Part shown: piece by piece, positions 29,769 to 38,034 of the stretch
How the letters are laid out: each line of letters starts with the position of its first letter
How positions within the stretch are numbered: position 1 is the stretch's first letter
DNA from: Neoalteromonas flava
Lineage (GTDB): Bacteria; Pseudomonadota; Gammaproteobacteria; Enterobacterales; Alteromonadaceae
Direction: 5' to 3'
Length of the DNA: 64,000 nt
NCBI RefSeq assembly: GCF_002807685.1
Contig: NZ_PEAX01000001.1
Span: 558,001-622,000 of the forward strand
The notes under the pieces: model-generated
Seen by the model: only the letters and a program-made list of their open reading frames with translations
The model's database searches: none
What the model was told of the DNA's origin: nothing
Program-made: the position numbers and the translations under genes

Positions 29769-29786
29769 GTAATGTCCTTAAGGGAT

Positions 29787-30221
29787 TTATTTCACTACAC
29801 GCAGTGAGGGTTTCGCCTTAGCTTTTTTAGTAGCTGGTGTTTTTTCAGGTTCTGTTGGAGTCGCAGTGGTAGGCTCGCTAGCGAGTTCAGATTCAGTTGT
29901 GAACACCGTACCAGCGCCATTTTCTCGTGCATAAATCGCTAGTACTGCATGACTTGGAATAAAGATACGGTGAGGTTGGCCACTGAAACGAGCCTGAAAA
30001 CTCAGGCTCTCATAATCCATCGTAAAATGCACACACGCAGATGGAGAAATGTTCAACACGATTTGCCCATCCCTGACAAATTGCTGAGGTACTTCAACAC
30101 CTGTCGCATTCGCATTCACCACGATGTAAGGTGTAAGGTCATTATCCACAATCCAATCAAAGAAGGCCTTTAACAGATAGGGTTGGTTTGAAGTCATTGC
30201 AATTTGGTCAGTCATTGGCAC
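29787..30221 (-). CDS. sspB: ClpXP adaptor SspB
   Basis: A 144-residue adaptor that delivers ssrA-tagged proteins to the ClpXP protease. The substrate-binding domain (about 12-110) shows QPYLLKAFFDWIVDNDLTPYIVV, GQIVLNISPSA and LAIYARENGAGT, all close to E. coli SspB. A flexible, threonine-, proline- and lysine-rich linker leads to the C-terminal ClpX-binding tail LRVVK. It is encoded immediately after sspA, with no gap, as in other gammaproteobacteria. Confidence 0.96.
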   Translation of the reverse strand: MPMTDQIAMTSNQPYLLKAFFDWIVDNDLTPYIVVNANATGVEVPQQFVRDGQIVLNISPSACVHFTMDYESLSFQARFSGQPHRIFIPSHAVLAIYARENGAGTVFTTESELASEPTTATPTEPEKTPATKKAKAKPSLRVVK

Positions 30222-30854
30222 TTATAATGGATTGTGGATTTCACGCTCTTGGTCGGTCAATGAAGCTTTGAAAGAACTACGCCCAAAGATCCGCCCCATA
30301 TAAGCAAGAATATCTTTACTACCTGCACCTGATAACTCAATCTTCAATGCTGGTAAGCGCCATAGTAATGGTGCCAAATAACAATCGACCAAACTGAATT
30401 CTTCAGACATAAAATAAGGTGTTTCAGCGAACAATGGAGCAATACTTAAAATTGCTTCACGCAATTCATTGCGAGCAGTGTCTACATCACCTCGATTATT
30501 CATTATAGCGTCTGCAAGTGAATACCAATCTTGCTCAATGCGGTGCATCATTAAGCGGCTTTGGCCACGTGAAACGGGGTAAACTGGCATAAGCGGTGGA
30601 TGTGGGAAACGCTCATCAAGATATTCCATGATGATATGCGACTTATACAACACAAGTTCGCGATCCACTAAGGTCGGTACAGTGCCATAAGGATTTAAAT
30701 CAATTAGGTCTTCTGGCAAATTGGTTGGGTCAGTATAACTGATCTCAACACCTACACCTTTTTCTGCTAAAACGATTCTGACTTGATGACTGTAGATATC
30801 CAAAGTATCTGAAAACAAAGTCATAATTGACCGTTTATTTGTGGCAACTGCCAT
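30222..30854 (-). CDS. sspA: Stringent starvation protein A
   Basis: A 210-residue RNA polymerase-associated protein with a glutathione S-transferase fold. The thioredoxin-like N-terminal domain (MTLFSDTLDIYSHQVRIVLAEKG) and the PHPPLMPVYP pattern at its junction with the helical domain are diagnostic; SspA lacks transferase activity. A GGAGG ribosome site lies before the ATG, giving the same MAVATNKRS start as E. coli. A terminator upstream (30920-30941) separates it from petABC. Confidence 0.96.
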   Translation of the reverse strand: MAVATNKRSIMTLFSDTLDIYSHQVRIVLAEKGVGVEISYTDPTNLPEDLIDLNPYGTVPTLVDRELVLYKSHIIMEYLDERFPHPPLMPVYPVSRGQSRLMMHRIEQDWYSLADAIMNNRGDVDTARNELREAILSIAPLFAETPYFMSEEFSLVDCYLAPLLWRLPALKIELSGAGSKDILAYMGRIFGRSSFKASLTDQEREIHNPL

Positions 30855-30919
30855 TTACGTTCCTCCGCATTACGCAGTTATTGCAATCGCCAAAAAACGA
30901 TCGCATATATTCATTCGTC

Positions 30920-30942
30920 AAAAAAGGGCGCGAGTGCGCCCT
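30920..30942 (-). terminator. Rho-independent terminator of petABC
   Basis: On the minus strand, GGGCGC and GCGCCC (30926-30931 with 30936-30941) form a stem with a 4-base loop, followed by six T. It lies 32 bases after the petC stop. Confidence 0.92.
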
Positions 30943-30973
30943 CAATCAAAGCATTATACCTTAAGTTGTACGT

Positions 30974-31708
30974 TTAGTGCACGTCGCGCCAGTATTCTTT
31001 CTTCAGCAATAATGCGAATACAAAGAAGACAACGATAAACACCAATACCCATTTACCAATAGCTTCTGACTTAAGCCGTGCAGGTTCACCGGTGTACTGA
31101 AGGAAATTAACCAAATCAAGCATCGCTTGGTCATATTCATCTGCAGATAACATGCCGTCACCATCAGATTTTAAACCTGCGTAACGCTCGACCATTTCAC
31201 CATCTACCATTACAGTTTCGTAGTGTTCACGCGGAGTCCCTTGCAGCTCTTGCAGTACATGCGGCATACCAACATCAGGAAACACCTTGTTGTTTACGCC
31301 AAAGGTTTTATTTTCATCTACATAAAAGGTACGTAGGTAGGTGTACAGCCAATCAGCACCCCGTACACGCGCCACCAATGTCAAATCAGGAGGTGGTGCA
31401 CCAAACCAGGTCGCAGCATACTCTGCCGGCATTGGCGTAGTGATATAATCCGAAACCTTTTCGCCTGTGAACTGCAAATACTTTTGACCTAATTCATCAG
31501 GAATACCAAGGTCATTAAAAGTACGCTGATAGCGTTGATACTGCATTTGGTGACAACCTAAGCAGTAATTCATAAAGATCTTGGCGCCGTTTTGTAACGA
31601 GGCCTTATCCGTCAAATCATAGTCTGCGTGATCGAGCGGATAAGTACTACCTGCAGCCCATACCAAAGAGGGCAAGGTTAGAAGTGCCGCTATTATAATT
31701 CTTCTCAT
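30974..31708 (-). CDS. petC: Cytochrome c1 of the bc1 complex
   Basis: A membrane-anchored c-type cytochrome of 244 residues that passes electrons from the Rieske protein to soluble cytochrome c. A signal peptide (to about residue 19) is followed by the haem motif CLGCH (Cys49, Cys52, His53). PMPAEYAATWFGAPPPDLTL carries the region around the distal ligand. A single C-terminal transmembrane helix lies at about 219-238. Its ATG overlaps the petB stop (ATGA), with an AGGA ribosome site. Confidence 0.97.
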   Translation of the reverse strand: MRRIIIAALLTLPSLVWAAGSTYPLDHADYDLTDKASLQNGAKIFMNYCLGCHQMQYQRYQRTFNDLGIPDELGQKYLQFTGEKVSDYITTPMPAEYAATWFGAPPPDLTLVARVRGADWLYTYLRTFYVDENKTFGVNNKVFPDVGMPHVLQELQGTPREHYETVMVDGEMVERYAGLKSDGDGMLSADEYDQAMLDLVNFLQYTGEPARLKSEAIGKWVLVFIVVFFVFALLLKKEYWRDVH

Positions 31709-32970
31709 CGTGGGATCCTCGCGGGTACAGGCTTGGTTCCTTCGTTTTTACTGTATATAAACAGCAACACGAAAAAGCCAAAATACATAATCGTTGCAAA
31801 CTGTGACGCTACAATCTTCCAGTTTTCTTGTGGCGTACCGCCCAGGTAACCCAAGAATACGAAAACCGCAGCAAACATTAACAAGTTAACCTTGTGCAAG
31901 CCACTACGATAGCGCCATGAGCGCACGCGCCCGCGATCAATCCATGGCAATGCAAATAAAGCAGCAATCGCTGCAAACATAAAGATGACCCCGAAGAGCT
32001 TATCCGGGACAGCTTTTAGAATTGCGTAGAACGGTGTGAAATACCAAACAGGGAAAATATGCTCTGGCGTTTTTAGTGGGTTAGCAATTTCAAAGTTGGG
32101 CTTTTCTAAGAAGTAACCACCCATCTCCGGCATAAAGAACATGACATAACAGAAGCCAAACAAGAAGACTGCAAAAGCCACCAAGTCCTTCAATACGATG
32201 TGCGGGAAGAAGGGCACGACATCGTCAGCAATGTCATATTTGCTGGTGTAATACTCATGAATCTTCCACTTAGTTTTCTCGTCATCAGAAAGCGAGCCTT
32301 TCTTGTGCTTAATTGCGACGCCGTCCGGGTTGTTAGAGCCAACCTCGTGCAGTGCAATGATGTGTAAGAACACTAAAATCACGATGACCAATGGTAATGC
32401 AATAACATGTAGAGCAAAGAAGCGGTTCAACGTGGCGCCAGAAATTACGTAATCTCCTTGGATCCATACAACTAAGTCTGGACCGATAACGGGAATGGCG
32501 CCGAACAGTGATACGATGACCTGAGCCCCCCAGTAGGACATTTGTCCCCAAGGAAGTACATAACCCATAAATGCTTCTGCCATCAGTGCTAAATAAATCA
32601 GCATACCAAAGACCCACAGCAACTCGCGTGGCTTTTGATACGAGCCATAAATCATGCCGCGGAACATATGCATGTAGACGACGATGAAGAACGCCGAAGC
32701 GCCAGTTGAGTGCATGTAACGAATAAGCCAACCGTAATCGACCTCGCGCATAATATACTCAACCGAAGCGAATGCGCGCTCTGCACTAGGCTCAAAGTTC
32801 ATGGTTAACCAAATACCAGTGACGATTTGGTTTACTAATACGATCGTGGCAAGAAAACCAAATACGTACCAAAAGTTCATATTACGTGGCGCTGGATACT
32901 GGATAGCATGCATGTTCGCCACACGCATCATCGGGATGCGCTCCTCAATCCAATTTAAAAATCCTGACAT
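31705..32970 (-). CDS. petB: Cytochrome b of the bc1 complex
   Basis: The 421-residue quinol-oxidising subunit with eight transmembrane helices. The four haem-ligand histidines are in YMHSTG, YMHMFRG, ALHVIAL and FLHIIAL. The Qo-site tetrapeptide reads PVWY rather than the mitochondrial PEWY. The frame extends to 33021, but the ATG at 32970 is preferred: it starts one base after the petA stop, has AGAGG 9 bases upstream and gives the family N-terminus MSGFLNWIEERIP. Confidence 0.97.
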   Translation of the reverse strand: MSGFLNWIEERIPMMRVANMHAIQYPAPRNMNFWYVFGFLATIVLVNQIVTGIWLTMNFEPSAERAFASVEYIMREVDYGWLIRYMHSTGASAFFIVVYMHMFRGMIYGSYQKPRELLWVFGMLIYLALMAEAFMGYVLPWGQMSYWGAQVIVSLFGAIPVIGPDLVVWIQGDYVISGATLNRFFALHVIALPLVIVILVFLHIIALHEVGSNNPDGVAIKHKKGSLSDDEKTKWKIHEYYTSKYDIADDVVPFFPHIVLKDLVAFAVFLFGFCYVMFFMPEMGGYFLEKPNFEIANPLKTPEHIFPVWYFTPFYAILKAVPDKLFGVIFMFAAIAALFALPWIDRGRVRSWRYRSGLHKVNLLMFAAVFVFLGYLGGTPQENWKIVASQFATIMYFGFFVLLFIYSKNEGTKPVPARIPR

Positions 32971-32971
32971 G

Positions 32972-33604
32972 TTAAGCGACCTCTGCTTCTGAACCGATGA
33001 TAACGGTTGTATCGTCAACAAACTGATAAGGCGGTACTACAAGATTTGATGGTGCTGGGACGTTTTGGAAAACACGCCCTGCCATATCAAACTTAGAACC
33101 GTGACATGGACAGAAGAAACCGTCAGAAACGCCTTCCGCATATTGCGCCATGGCACCATCTTTAAGGTGCTGTGGTGAACAGCCAAGGTGAGTACAAATA
33201 CCGACCAAGATAAGATACTCGTCTTTCAATGAACGCCATTGATTCTGAGCAAAGGTCGGTTGTTGTTCTACTTCCGAGTTTGGATCTTTTAATTGATCTT
33301 CGTGGGTCGCTAATGCTGCCAAAATCTCTGGCGTTCGACGCACAATCCACACCGGCTTACTACGCCACATAACCCGTACCAACTGCCCTGGCTCAATGCC
33401 AGAAATATCAACTTCAACATCTGCACCAGCGGCCTTAGCCTTGGCACTTGGATTCCAAGAAGCAATAAATGGAACAGCTGCTCCAATGACACCTATACCG
33501 CCAACTACTGATGTAGCGACTGTTAAAAAGCGTCTACGATTATTAGGTTGTGGTTGACCTTGTGCTTGCGAAGATTCGCTCGCATCAACAGATACATTAC
33601 TCAT
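32972..33604 (-). CDS. petA: Rieske iron-sulfur subunit of the bc1 complex
   Basis: A 210-residue [2Fe-2S] protein. The N-terminal RRRFLTVATSVVGG is a Tat signal that stays as the membrane anchor. Cluster ligands are in CTHLGC and CPCHGS, in the usual spacing. The frame runs to 33784, but the ATG at 33604 is preferred, with GGAG 8 bases upstream and the Tat motif properly placed. It is the first gene of petABC, with a good promoter at 33700-33728. Confidence 0.97.
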   Translation of the reverse strand: MSNVSVDASESSQAQGQPQPNNRRRFLTVATSVVGGIGVIGAAVPFIASWNPSAKAKAAGADVEVDISGIEPGQLVRVMWRSKPVWIVRRTPEILAALATHEDQLKDPNSEVEQQPTFAQNQWRSLKDEYLILVGICTHLGCSPQHLKDGAMAQYAEGVSDGFFCPCHGSKFDMAGRVFQNVPAPSNLVVPPYQFVDDTTVIIGSEAEVA

Positions 33605-33699
33605 CCACGGTTCTCCAGATTTGGACAAATGGCTTCTCGTTTGTGAGAAAGCCGAAAGCGAGTCGTCATGACGATTCGAATGATTATTTTCGATCGGAA

Positions 33700-33728
33700 A
33701 TGATAAAAAAAACCCCCGCCAATGACAA
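33700..33728 (-). promoter_or_regulatory. Sigma-70 promoter of petABC
   Basis: On the minus strand, a -35 TTGTCA (33728-33723) and a -10 TATCAT (33705-33700) are separated by exactly 17 bp, about 95 bp before the petA start. The spacer carries a G-run followed by a T-run. Confidence 0.75.
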
Positions 33729-33870
33729 GGAAATACAGGCAAAAAACAAGGATTTAGTTGAAATTCACCATTTCCTATGGCCATACAAGGGAAAGGTGAG
33801 AATAAATCTCATGTTGCATACCGAAAAAGCTATTTTTCACCCTACCAATTATACATCTCTGCAAAAGGTA

Positions 33871-33899
33871 TAAAAAAACCCGGCATGTGCCGGGTTCTT
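33871..33899 (-). terminator. Rho-independent terminator of rplM-rpsI
   Basis: A 9-bp perfect stem AACCCGGCA/TGCCGGGTT (33877-33885 with 33888-33896) has a 2-base centre. On the minus strand it ends in a T-tract, 20 bases after the rpsI stop. It separates the ribosomal genes from petABC. Confidence 0.93.
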
Positions 33900-33917
33900 T
33901 GTGCAATCCAATAAAAC

Positions 33918-34310
33918 TTAACGTTTTGAGAATTGTGGTTTCTTACGCGCTTTGTGTAGACCCACTTTCTTACGTTCAACGCGACGTGCATCACGGGTAA
34001 CGAAGCCAGCTTTACGTAGTGCTGGGCGTAGTGTCTCATCAAACTCCATCAATGCACGAGTGATGCCGTGACGGATAGCGCCAGCTTGACCACTGATACC
34101 ACCACCGCGAACAGTGATGTAAAGGTCAAACTTTTCAGTCATTTCAACTAGCTCAAGCGGTTGACGAACGACCATGCGAGCAGTCTCACGACCAAAGAAC
34201 TCGTCTAGAGGACGTTGGTTAACTGTGATGCTACCTGTACCTGGACGCAAGAATACGCGAGCAGTTGAGCTTTTGCGACGACCAGTGCCGTAATATTGAG
34301 TATCTGCCAT
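33918..34310 (-). CDS. rpsI: 30S ribosomal protein S9
   Basis: A 130-residue ribosomal protein whose C-terminal tail reaches the P site of the small subunit. The [15 protein letters not shown] start and the terminal PQFSKR are universal features. It is encoded 12 bases after rplM, the conserved operon pair, with a terminator just downstream. Confidence 0.99.
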   Translation of the reverse strand: MADTQYYGTGRRKSSTARVFLRPGTGSITVNQRPLDEFFGRETARMVVRQPLELVEMTEKFDLYITVRGGGISGQAGAIRHGITRALMEFDETLRPALRKAGFVTRDARRVERKKVGLHKARKKPQFSKR

Positions 34311-34322
34311 GTGTGTCGCTCC

Positions 34323-34751
34323 TTAAATATCCAAAACCTGTGGTTGCTGGGCAGCATGATTATGCTCAGAGCCAGCGTACACTTTCATTTTGCGGAACAT
34401 TGCACGGCCAAGAGGACCTTTAGGCAACATACCCTTAACAGCTTTCTCTAGAACCATTTCTGGCTTCTTATCGATAAGCTTTTCAAAAGTGATGTCTTTC
34501 AAACCACCTGGGTAACCAGAGTGCGCATAGTAGACTTTGTCTTTTGCTTTGTTGCCTGTTACAGCAATTTTTTCAGCATTAACAACTACAATGTAATCAC
34601 CAGTATCAACGTGCGGTGTATACTCTGGCTTATGCTTACCGCGCAAGCGGCGAGCGATTTCAGACGCTAAACGTCCAAGTGTTTTATCAGTGGCATCAAC
34701 CACGAACCAGTCTCTTTTTACTGTTTCTGGCTTTGCAACAAAAGTTTTCAT
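34323..34751 (-). CDS. rplM: 50S ribosomal protein L13
   Basis: A 142-residue large-subunit protein, the first gene of the rplM-rpsI operon. Features are [37 protein letters not shown] and [11 protein letters not shown]. It is expected to be autoregulated by L13 binding its own leader, which is structured here (34752-34873). Confidence 0.99.
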   Translation of the reverse strand: MKTFVAKPETVKRDWFVVDATDKTLGRLASEIARRLRGKHKPEYTPHVDTGDYIVVVNAEKIAVTGNKAKDKVYYAHSGYPGGLKDITFEKLIDKKPEMVLEKAVKGMLPKGPLGRAMFRKMKVYAGSEHNHAAQQPQVLDI

Positions 34752-34873
34752 TATTCGTCACCCGAAAATATAACTGTTACCGATTACCGCAGTAATCTCC
34801 CGAAAATCAACGCCTAGGCCCCTTCGAACCTGTTGATTCTTCCACTTTCCCAAAGTGGGCGTAACTGGGCAGG
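34752..34873 (-). promoter_or_regulatory. Structured 5' leader of rplM, probable L13 autoregulatory region
   Basis: Three stem-loops are visible in the predicted 120-nt leader: CCACTTT/AAAGTGG (34842-34858), TCAAC/GTTGA around a long loop (34807-34836) and GATTAC/GTAATC (34782-34797), the last ending about 30 bases before the start codon. In E. coli, L13 represses its own translation through leader structure; that the same holds here is inference. Confidence 0.55.
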
Positions 34874-34879
34874 GCGCGA

Positions 34880-34885
34880 ATTATA
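34880..34885 (-). promoter_or_regulatory. -10 box of the rplM-rpsI promoter
   Basis: A perfect TATAAT on the minus strand followed by a GCGC-rich discriminator typical of ribosomal promoters. No strong -35 is seen at 17 bp. Confidence 0.7.
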
Positions 34886-34989
34886 CAGATTTTGACGTAA
34901 AAGCGAAGACCCAATCGTAAATTATTCAAAAAATAACCAGCTAGCTTTCAATTTCTAAGCAGTATGATAAGTTTTAGCCTAATCATGTA

Positions 34990-35880
34990 GTGTCAATGGT
35001 CGGCAAAGTGAAATTTAAATTGCATCATTGCAAGCAAGTAACATTCCTTAGGTGCCTTCGTTTGCATCTGGTTTTGTTAGGTTTAATTGGTGCTTTTCCA
35101 GTATGTGCTCAAGCGGCAGACAATGAGGTTATTTTCGCCTCACTCTCACAAACTTCACCGACTCAGCGTTATTATATTGAATTATTGCAAATTGCCGTGG
35201 AGGAAAGTACTGAAGAATTTGGTGCCGTGACCTTACGGAATTATCCCACTCCGATGGACCAATCCAGACAAATACAACTGTTGCTTGAAGGCGAAGCAGA
35301 TGTGATGTGGACAATGTCCACACCAGAGCGTGAAAGTGAGCTTCTTGCCGTCAAGTTTCCATTGATTAATGGATTATTAGGTAAGCGTGTATTTTTAATC
35401 GCTAAGGGCAGTCAACGCGCCTTTTCAGGCCTAAGTACCCAGCAACTTCGAGCCAAAGTAGCGATTCAGGGCGAAGGTTGGCCGGACACTGATATTCTTC
35501 GGCATAATGATTTTACCGTGTCTTCTGTACAGTGGTATGAGTGGCAATTTGGTATCGCGAAGCTACTGCTGACTGGAACCGTTGACTATTTCCCTCGCAG
35601 CGTTATTGAAGCTGAAGCCGAACTCGCATTGCCTCACAACAAAGGTCTGGTCATAGAATCTCAACATTTACTCGATTATCCAGCATTTATTTATTACTTC
35701 GTAACCCCGTCTAAACCTGACCTTCAGCAGCGACTCTTGGTTGGCTTGCAGAGGGCCGAGAAAAGTGGTCGACTCCAGGCTCATTTTGCCTCATATCCGG
35801 GATACCATTCAGCAAATCAGTTACTCCAACAAGAGCGCACGATACACACCTTGCAAAATCCATTCTTCCCAAACCAGTAA
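34990..35880 (+). CDS. Orphan periplasmic solute-binding-like protein
   Basis: A 296-residue exported protein. A long signal peptide (residues about 1-42, ending VCAQAA) precedes a bacterial extracellular solute-binding fold of family 3 type: an N-terminal strand EVIFASL, IQLLLEGEADVMWTM, a hinge region, and LLTGTVDYFPRSVIEAEAEL. The last is typical of polar-amino-acid-like binding domains that have no permease next to them. No ABC transporter gene is nearby. It starts at GTG 34990 or the ATG two codons later. It may serve as a sensory or scavenging protein. Ligand unknown. Confidence 0.7.
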   Translation: MSMVGKVKFKLHHCKQVTFLRCLRLHLVLLGLIGAFPVCAQAADNEVIFASLSQTSPTQRYYIELLQIAVEESTEEFGAVTLRNYPTPMDQSRQIQLLLEGEADVMWTMSTPERESELLAVKFPLINGLLGKRVFLIAKGSQRAFSGLSTQQLRAKVAIQGEGWPDTDILRHNDFTVSSVQWYEWQFGIAKLLLTGTVDYFPRSVIEAEAELALPHNKGLVIESQHLLDYPAFIYYFVTPSKPDLQQRLLVGLQRAEKSGRLQAHFASYPGYHSANQLLQQERTIHTLQNPFFPNQ

Positions 35881-36024
35881 GTTACGAACTTTGCCATAAG
35901 TATGCGCTAGTAATCGGGACTTTAAAGTGTTTATTTTTTCAACATCTTACACTATGCTAATTCAGCAATTCGCTTATCAAGCGTGAGCAGTTCAAGTTAA
36001 TCAACTCAATAAAAAGGTTTTACC

Positions 36025-36456
36025 ATGAAAAGGATGTTTTTAGCTCTATTAGCATTTAGTGTTGCATTCAGCACACCAGCATTGGCCCGTGATGATCGTC
36101 TTCAGTTCGATCTTGAACCCTTCCTTAGCTCAGAAAAAGCTAAGTCGGCGTTACTTGATGTGCCTTTATATTTTGCCGGGCAAAGCTATCCAGAGGTAAA
36201 GAGTTCCTATGGCAATGTGTCGACGAACAAAAAAACTAATGCATTTAACAAGTCTGACCAAGAAGCGTGTGAGTGGGTTATGTTATCAGCCCTGAAACAA
36301 TTGCAAGAGCGCGCGTTAAGAGAAGGCATGAATGCTGTGGTTAACATCAAGTCGAATTACAAGCACAAAGAATTTGCCAGTAGTGAAAAGTTTGAGTGTG
36401 GGGCAGGCAACATAATCGCCGGTGTTGCATTAAAAGCTGACTTAGTAAAAATTTAA
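36025..36456 (+). CDS. Small exported protein of unknown function
   Basis: A 143-residue protein with a clear signal peptide (cleavage near ALA-RDD, about residue 21). The mature part contains a conserved-looking core, QERALREGMNAVVNIKSNYK, two cysteines (in EACEW and FECG) that could form a disulfide, and a final beta strand. Similar proteins are often mislabelled as excinuclease subunits; nothing here supports a DNA repair role. An AAGG ribosome site lies 10 bases upstream. A hairpin with a GAAA tetraloop follows the stop. Confidence 0.7.
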   Translation: MKRMFLALLAFSVAFSTPALARDDRLQFDLEPFLSSEKAKSALLDVPLYFAGQSYPEVKSSYGNVSTNKKTNAFNKSDQEACEWVMLSALKQLQERALREGMNAVVNIKSNYKHKEFASSEKFECGAGNIIAGVALKADLVKI

Positions 36457-36462
36457 CCGGTG

Positions 36463-36486
36463 GGGGTTGCGAAAGCAACCCCTTCT
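36463..36486 (+). terminator. Probable Rho-independent terminator
   Basis: An 8-bp perfect stem GGGGTTGC/GCAACCCC is capped by a GAAA tetraloop. The T-tract is short (TTCT), so efficiency is uncertain. Confidence 0.7.
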
Positions 36487-36588
36487 CATATACCGTAAGG
36501 TGATGTATTCGAGTACGGCTCGTGATAGGTGGCAGTACTTAATTTAACGGAATAATTTTAAACAACAACACCAAGGAGACGTCACACT

Positions 36589-37011
36589 ATGAATATAAAA
36601 CCTACTCAATCAAAAATTGCCGTAATACTCACGTTCCTGCTGGCTTTTGGGCTGGCCGGTTGCTCATCGACGGGCAGTTCTTCAGATAAGGCTGAAAGTA
36701 ACGAAGCGGCCGAGGCTGAAGCTAAAGAGGCGCAAGAAGCACAATCTGAATTAGCTTCCATCCCTGATGATTCGCCTATGAAGCAAGTTGAACTAGGCAT
36801 GAGTGACACGCGTGTACGGAACATCCTGGGCAATCCAGATGATTCAACATCCTATCAAACAGGCAAAGCGTGGATACCCTTCTATTACGGAACTGATACA
36901 CATCGCGTTGATTGGCTTTACTTTGGTAAAGGCCGCGTAGTGTTTTCGATCAATCGCTATAGCGGTCAGCATAAAGTGATCCGTGTGTCCTACGAGCCGG
37001 ATTTAAAATAA
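36589..37011 (+). CDS. BamE/SmpA-like outer-membrane lipoprotein
   Basis: A 140-residue lipoprotein with lipobox LAGC (Cys25) and a serine-rich start to the mature chain. An alanine/glutamate-rich helix (about 35-60) is followed by a small alpha-beta domain (about 65-138). This contains LGMSDTRVRNILGNPDDST, the helix-and-GxPd motif shared by BamE/SmpA-type domains, then a strand pair ending in GKGRVVFSINR. Such domains bind outer-membrane assembly factors, but this is not BamE itself (different length and sequence), so the role is open. AAGGAG lies upstream of the ATG, and a strong hairpin follows. Confidence 0.75.
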   Translation: MNIKPTQSKIAVILTFLLAFGLAGCSSTGSSSDKAESNEAAEAEAKEAQEAQSELASIPDDSPMKQVELGMSDTRVRNILGNPDDSTSYQTGKAWIPFYYGTDTHRVDWLYFGKGRVVFSINRYSGQHKVIRVSYEPDLK

Positions 37012-37023
37012 TCCAAATAACTT

Positions 37024-37050
37024 GCGCCGCCCCAAATATTTGGGCGGCGC
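37024..37050 (+). terminator. Strong hairpin after the lipoprotein gene
   Basis: A nearly perfect palindrome, GCGCCGCCC paired with GGGCGGCGC around CAAATATTTG, gives a very stable stem. No T-run follows, so it may stabilise the mRNA 3' end or act as a Rho-dependent stop rather than as a simple terminator. Confidence 0.65.
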
Positions 37051-37224
37051 ATTGCTGTTAGCTACGAATGCCACATGAGTAATGCTTGAATATCTCGATT
37101 TAGTTTTAACTTTTGCCTATTAGTGAACGCGTATGGGCATCTCCTAGAGCACAAACGAAAACATAAGCATTTGAGAAGAAAATTGGCACTTAATGAATGC
37201 CTCGGTTGCACCGATGCATTTCAC

Positions 37225-38034
37225 TTACTCTTTGTGTCGTTGTTTAGCCTCTTCCCAAAGAGCCTCCATTTCCTCCAACGAAACAGCGTGGATCTGTTTG
37301 TCCTGTTCCTGAATAGCTGTTTCGATGTAGTTAAAACGTCCTTCAAATTTTTGACAGGCTTTGGTTAAAGCAAGCTCAGGAGATACCTTCATATGCCTCG
37401 CTAGATTGACGACTGCAAACAGCAGATCGCCAAGTTCTTCTTCGGCGGCTTCTTTATCTAAAGTTGACGCATTGAGTTCGCTACGTAATTCAGTAACTTC
37501 CTCTTCAACTTTGGCTAAGACTGGCCCTATAGAGTCCCAATCAAACCCTACCTTGGCACAAGCATCTTGCAATTCATACGCACGTTGAAATGCCGGAACT
37601 CCTCTTTTAACTCTATCGAGAATACTGGATTGAGTCTCCTTGGTTAGCTGTCGTTCAGTAGCCTTGATCGCTTCCCATTGAGCCGCCAGCTCTTCATCCG
37701 TATGTACTACAGTACTATCTTCAAAAACATGGGGATGACGACGAATAAGCTTATCCGCAATAGCTTTGGCAACGTCATCAAAACTAAATTGGCCTTGCTC
37801 ATGGGCGATCTGAGCATAAAAAACCACCTGAAATAATAAGTCGCCGAGTTCGTCACATATCGCTGTTGGCTCAGCTCTCAAAATAGCATCAGCAACTTCA
37901 TAGGTTTCTTCAAGAGTATATTTAAGTAACGATGTCATATTCTGCTTGCGATCCCACGGACAGCCGTTTATTGGGTCGCGCAATTGCTGCATGATTTGCA
38001 GCAGACGAGTCAGGTTTTCGGGTTTCTCGGTCAT
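37225..38034 (-). CDS. mazG: Nucleoside triphosphate pyrophosphohydrolase MazG
   Basis: A 269-residue all-alpha NTP pyrophosphatase with two tandem MazG domains. The first has CPWDRKQNMTSLLKYTLEETYEVADA and DELGDLLFQVVFYA; the second has EVEEEVTELRSEL-type and EELGDLLFAVVNLARH motifs with the metal-binding acidic residues intact. It removes abnormal nucleotides and affects (p)ppGpp levels. It overlaps the relA stop by one base, so the two are co-translated, as in many gammaproteobacteria. Confidence 0.96.
   Translation of the reverse strand: MTEKPENLTRLLQIMQQLRDPINGCPWDRKQNMTSLLKYTLEETYEVADAILRAEPTAICDELGDLLFQVVFYAQIAHEQGQFSFDDVAKAIADKLIRRHPHVFEDSTVVHTDEELAAQWEAIKATERQLTKETQSSILDRVKRGVPAFQRAYELQDACAKVGFDWDSIGPVLAKVEEEVTELRSELNASTLDKEAAEEELGDLLFAVVNLARHMKVSPELALTKACQKFEGRFNYIETAIQEQDKQIHAVSLEEMEALWEEAKQRHKE

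Noticed and set aside
37123-37368. 81-codon plus-strand open reading frame entering mazG
   Set aside because: Second half is antisense to mazG; the first part has no ribosome site or recognisable pattern.
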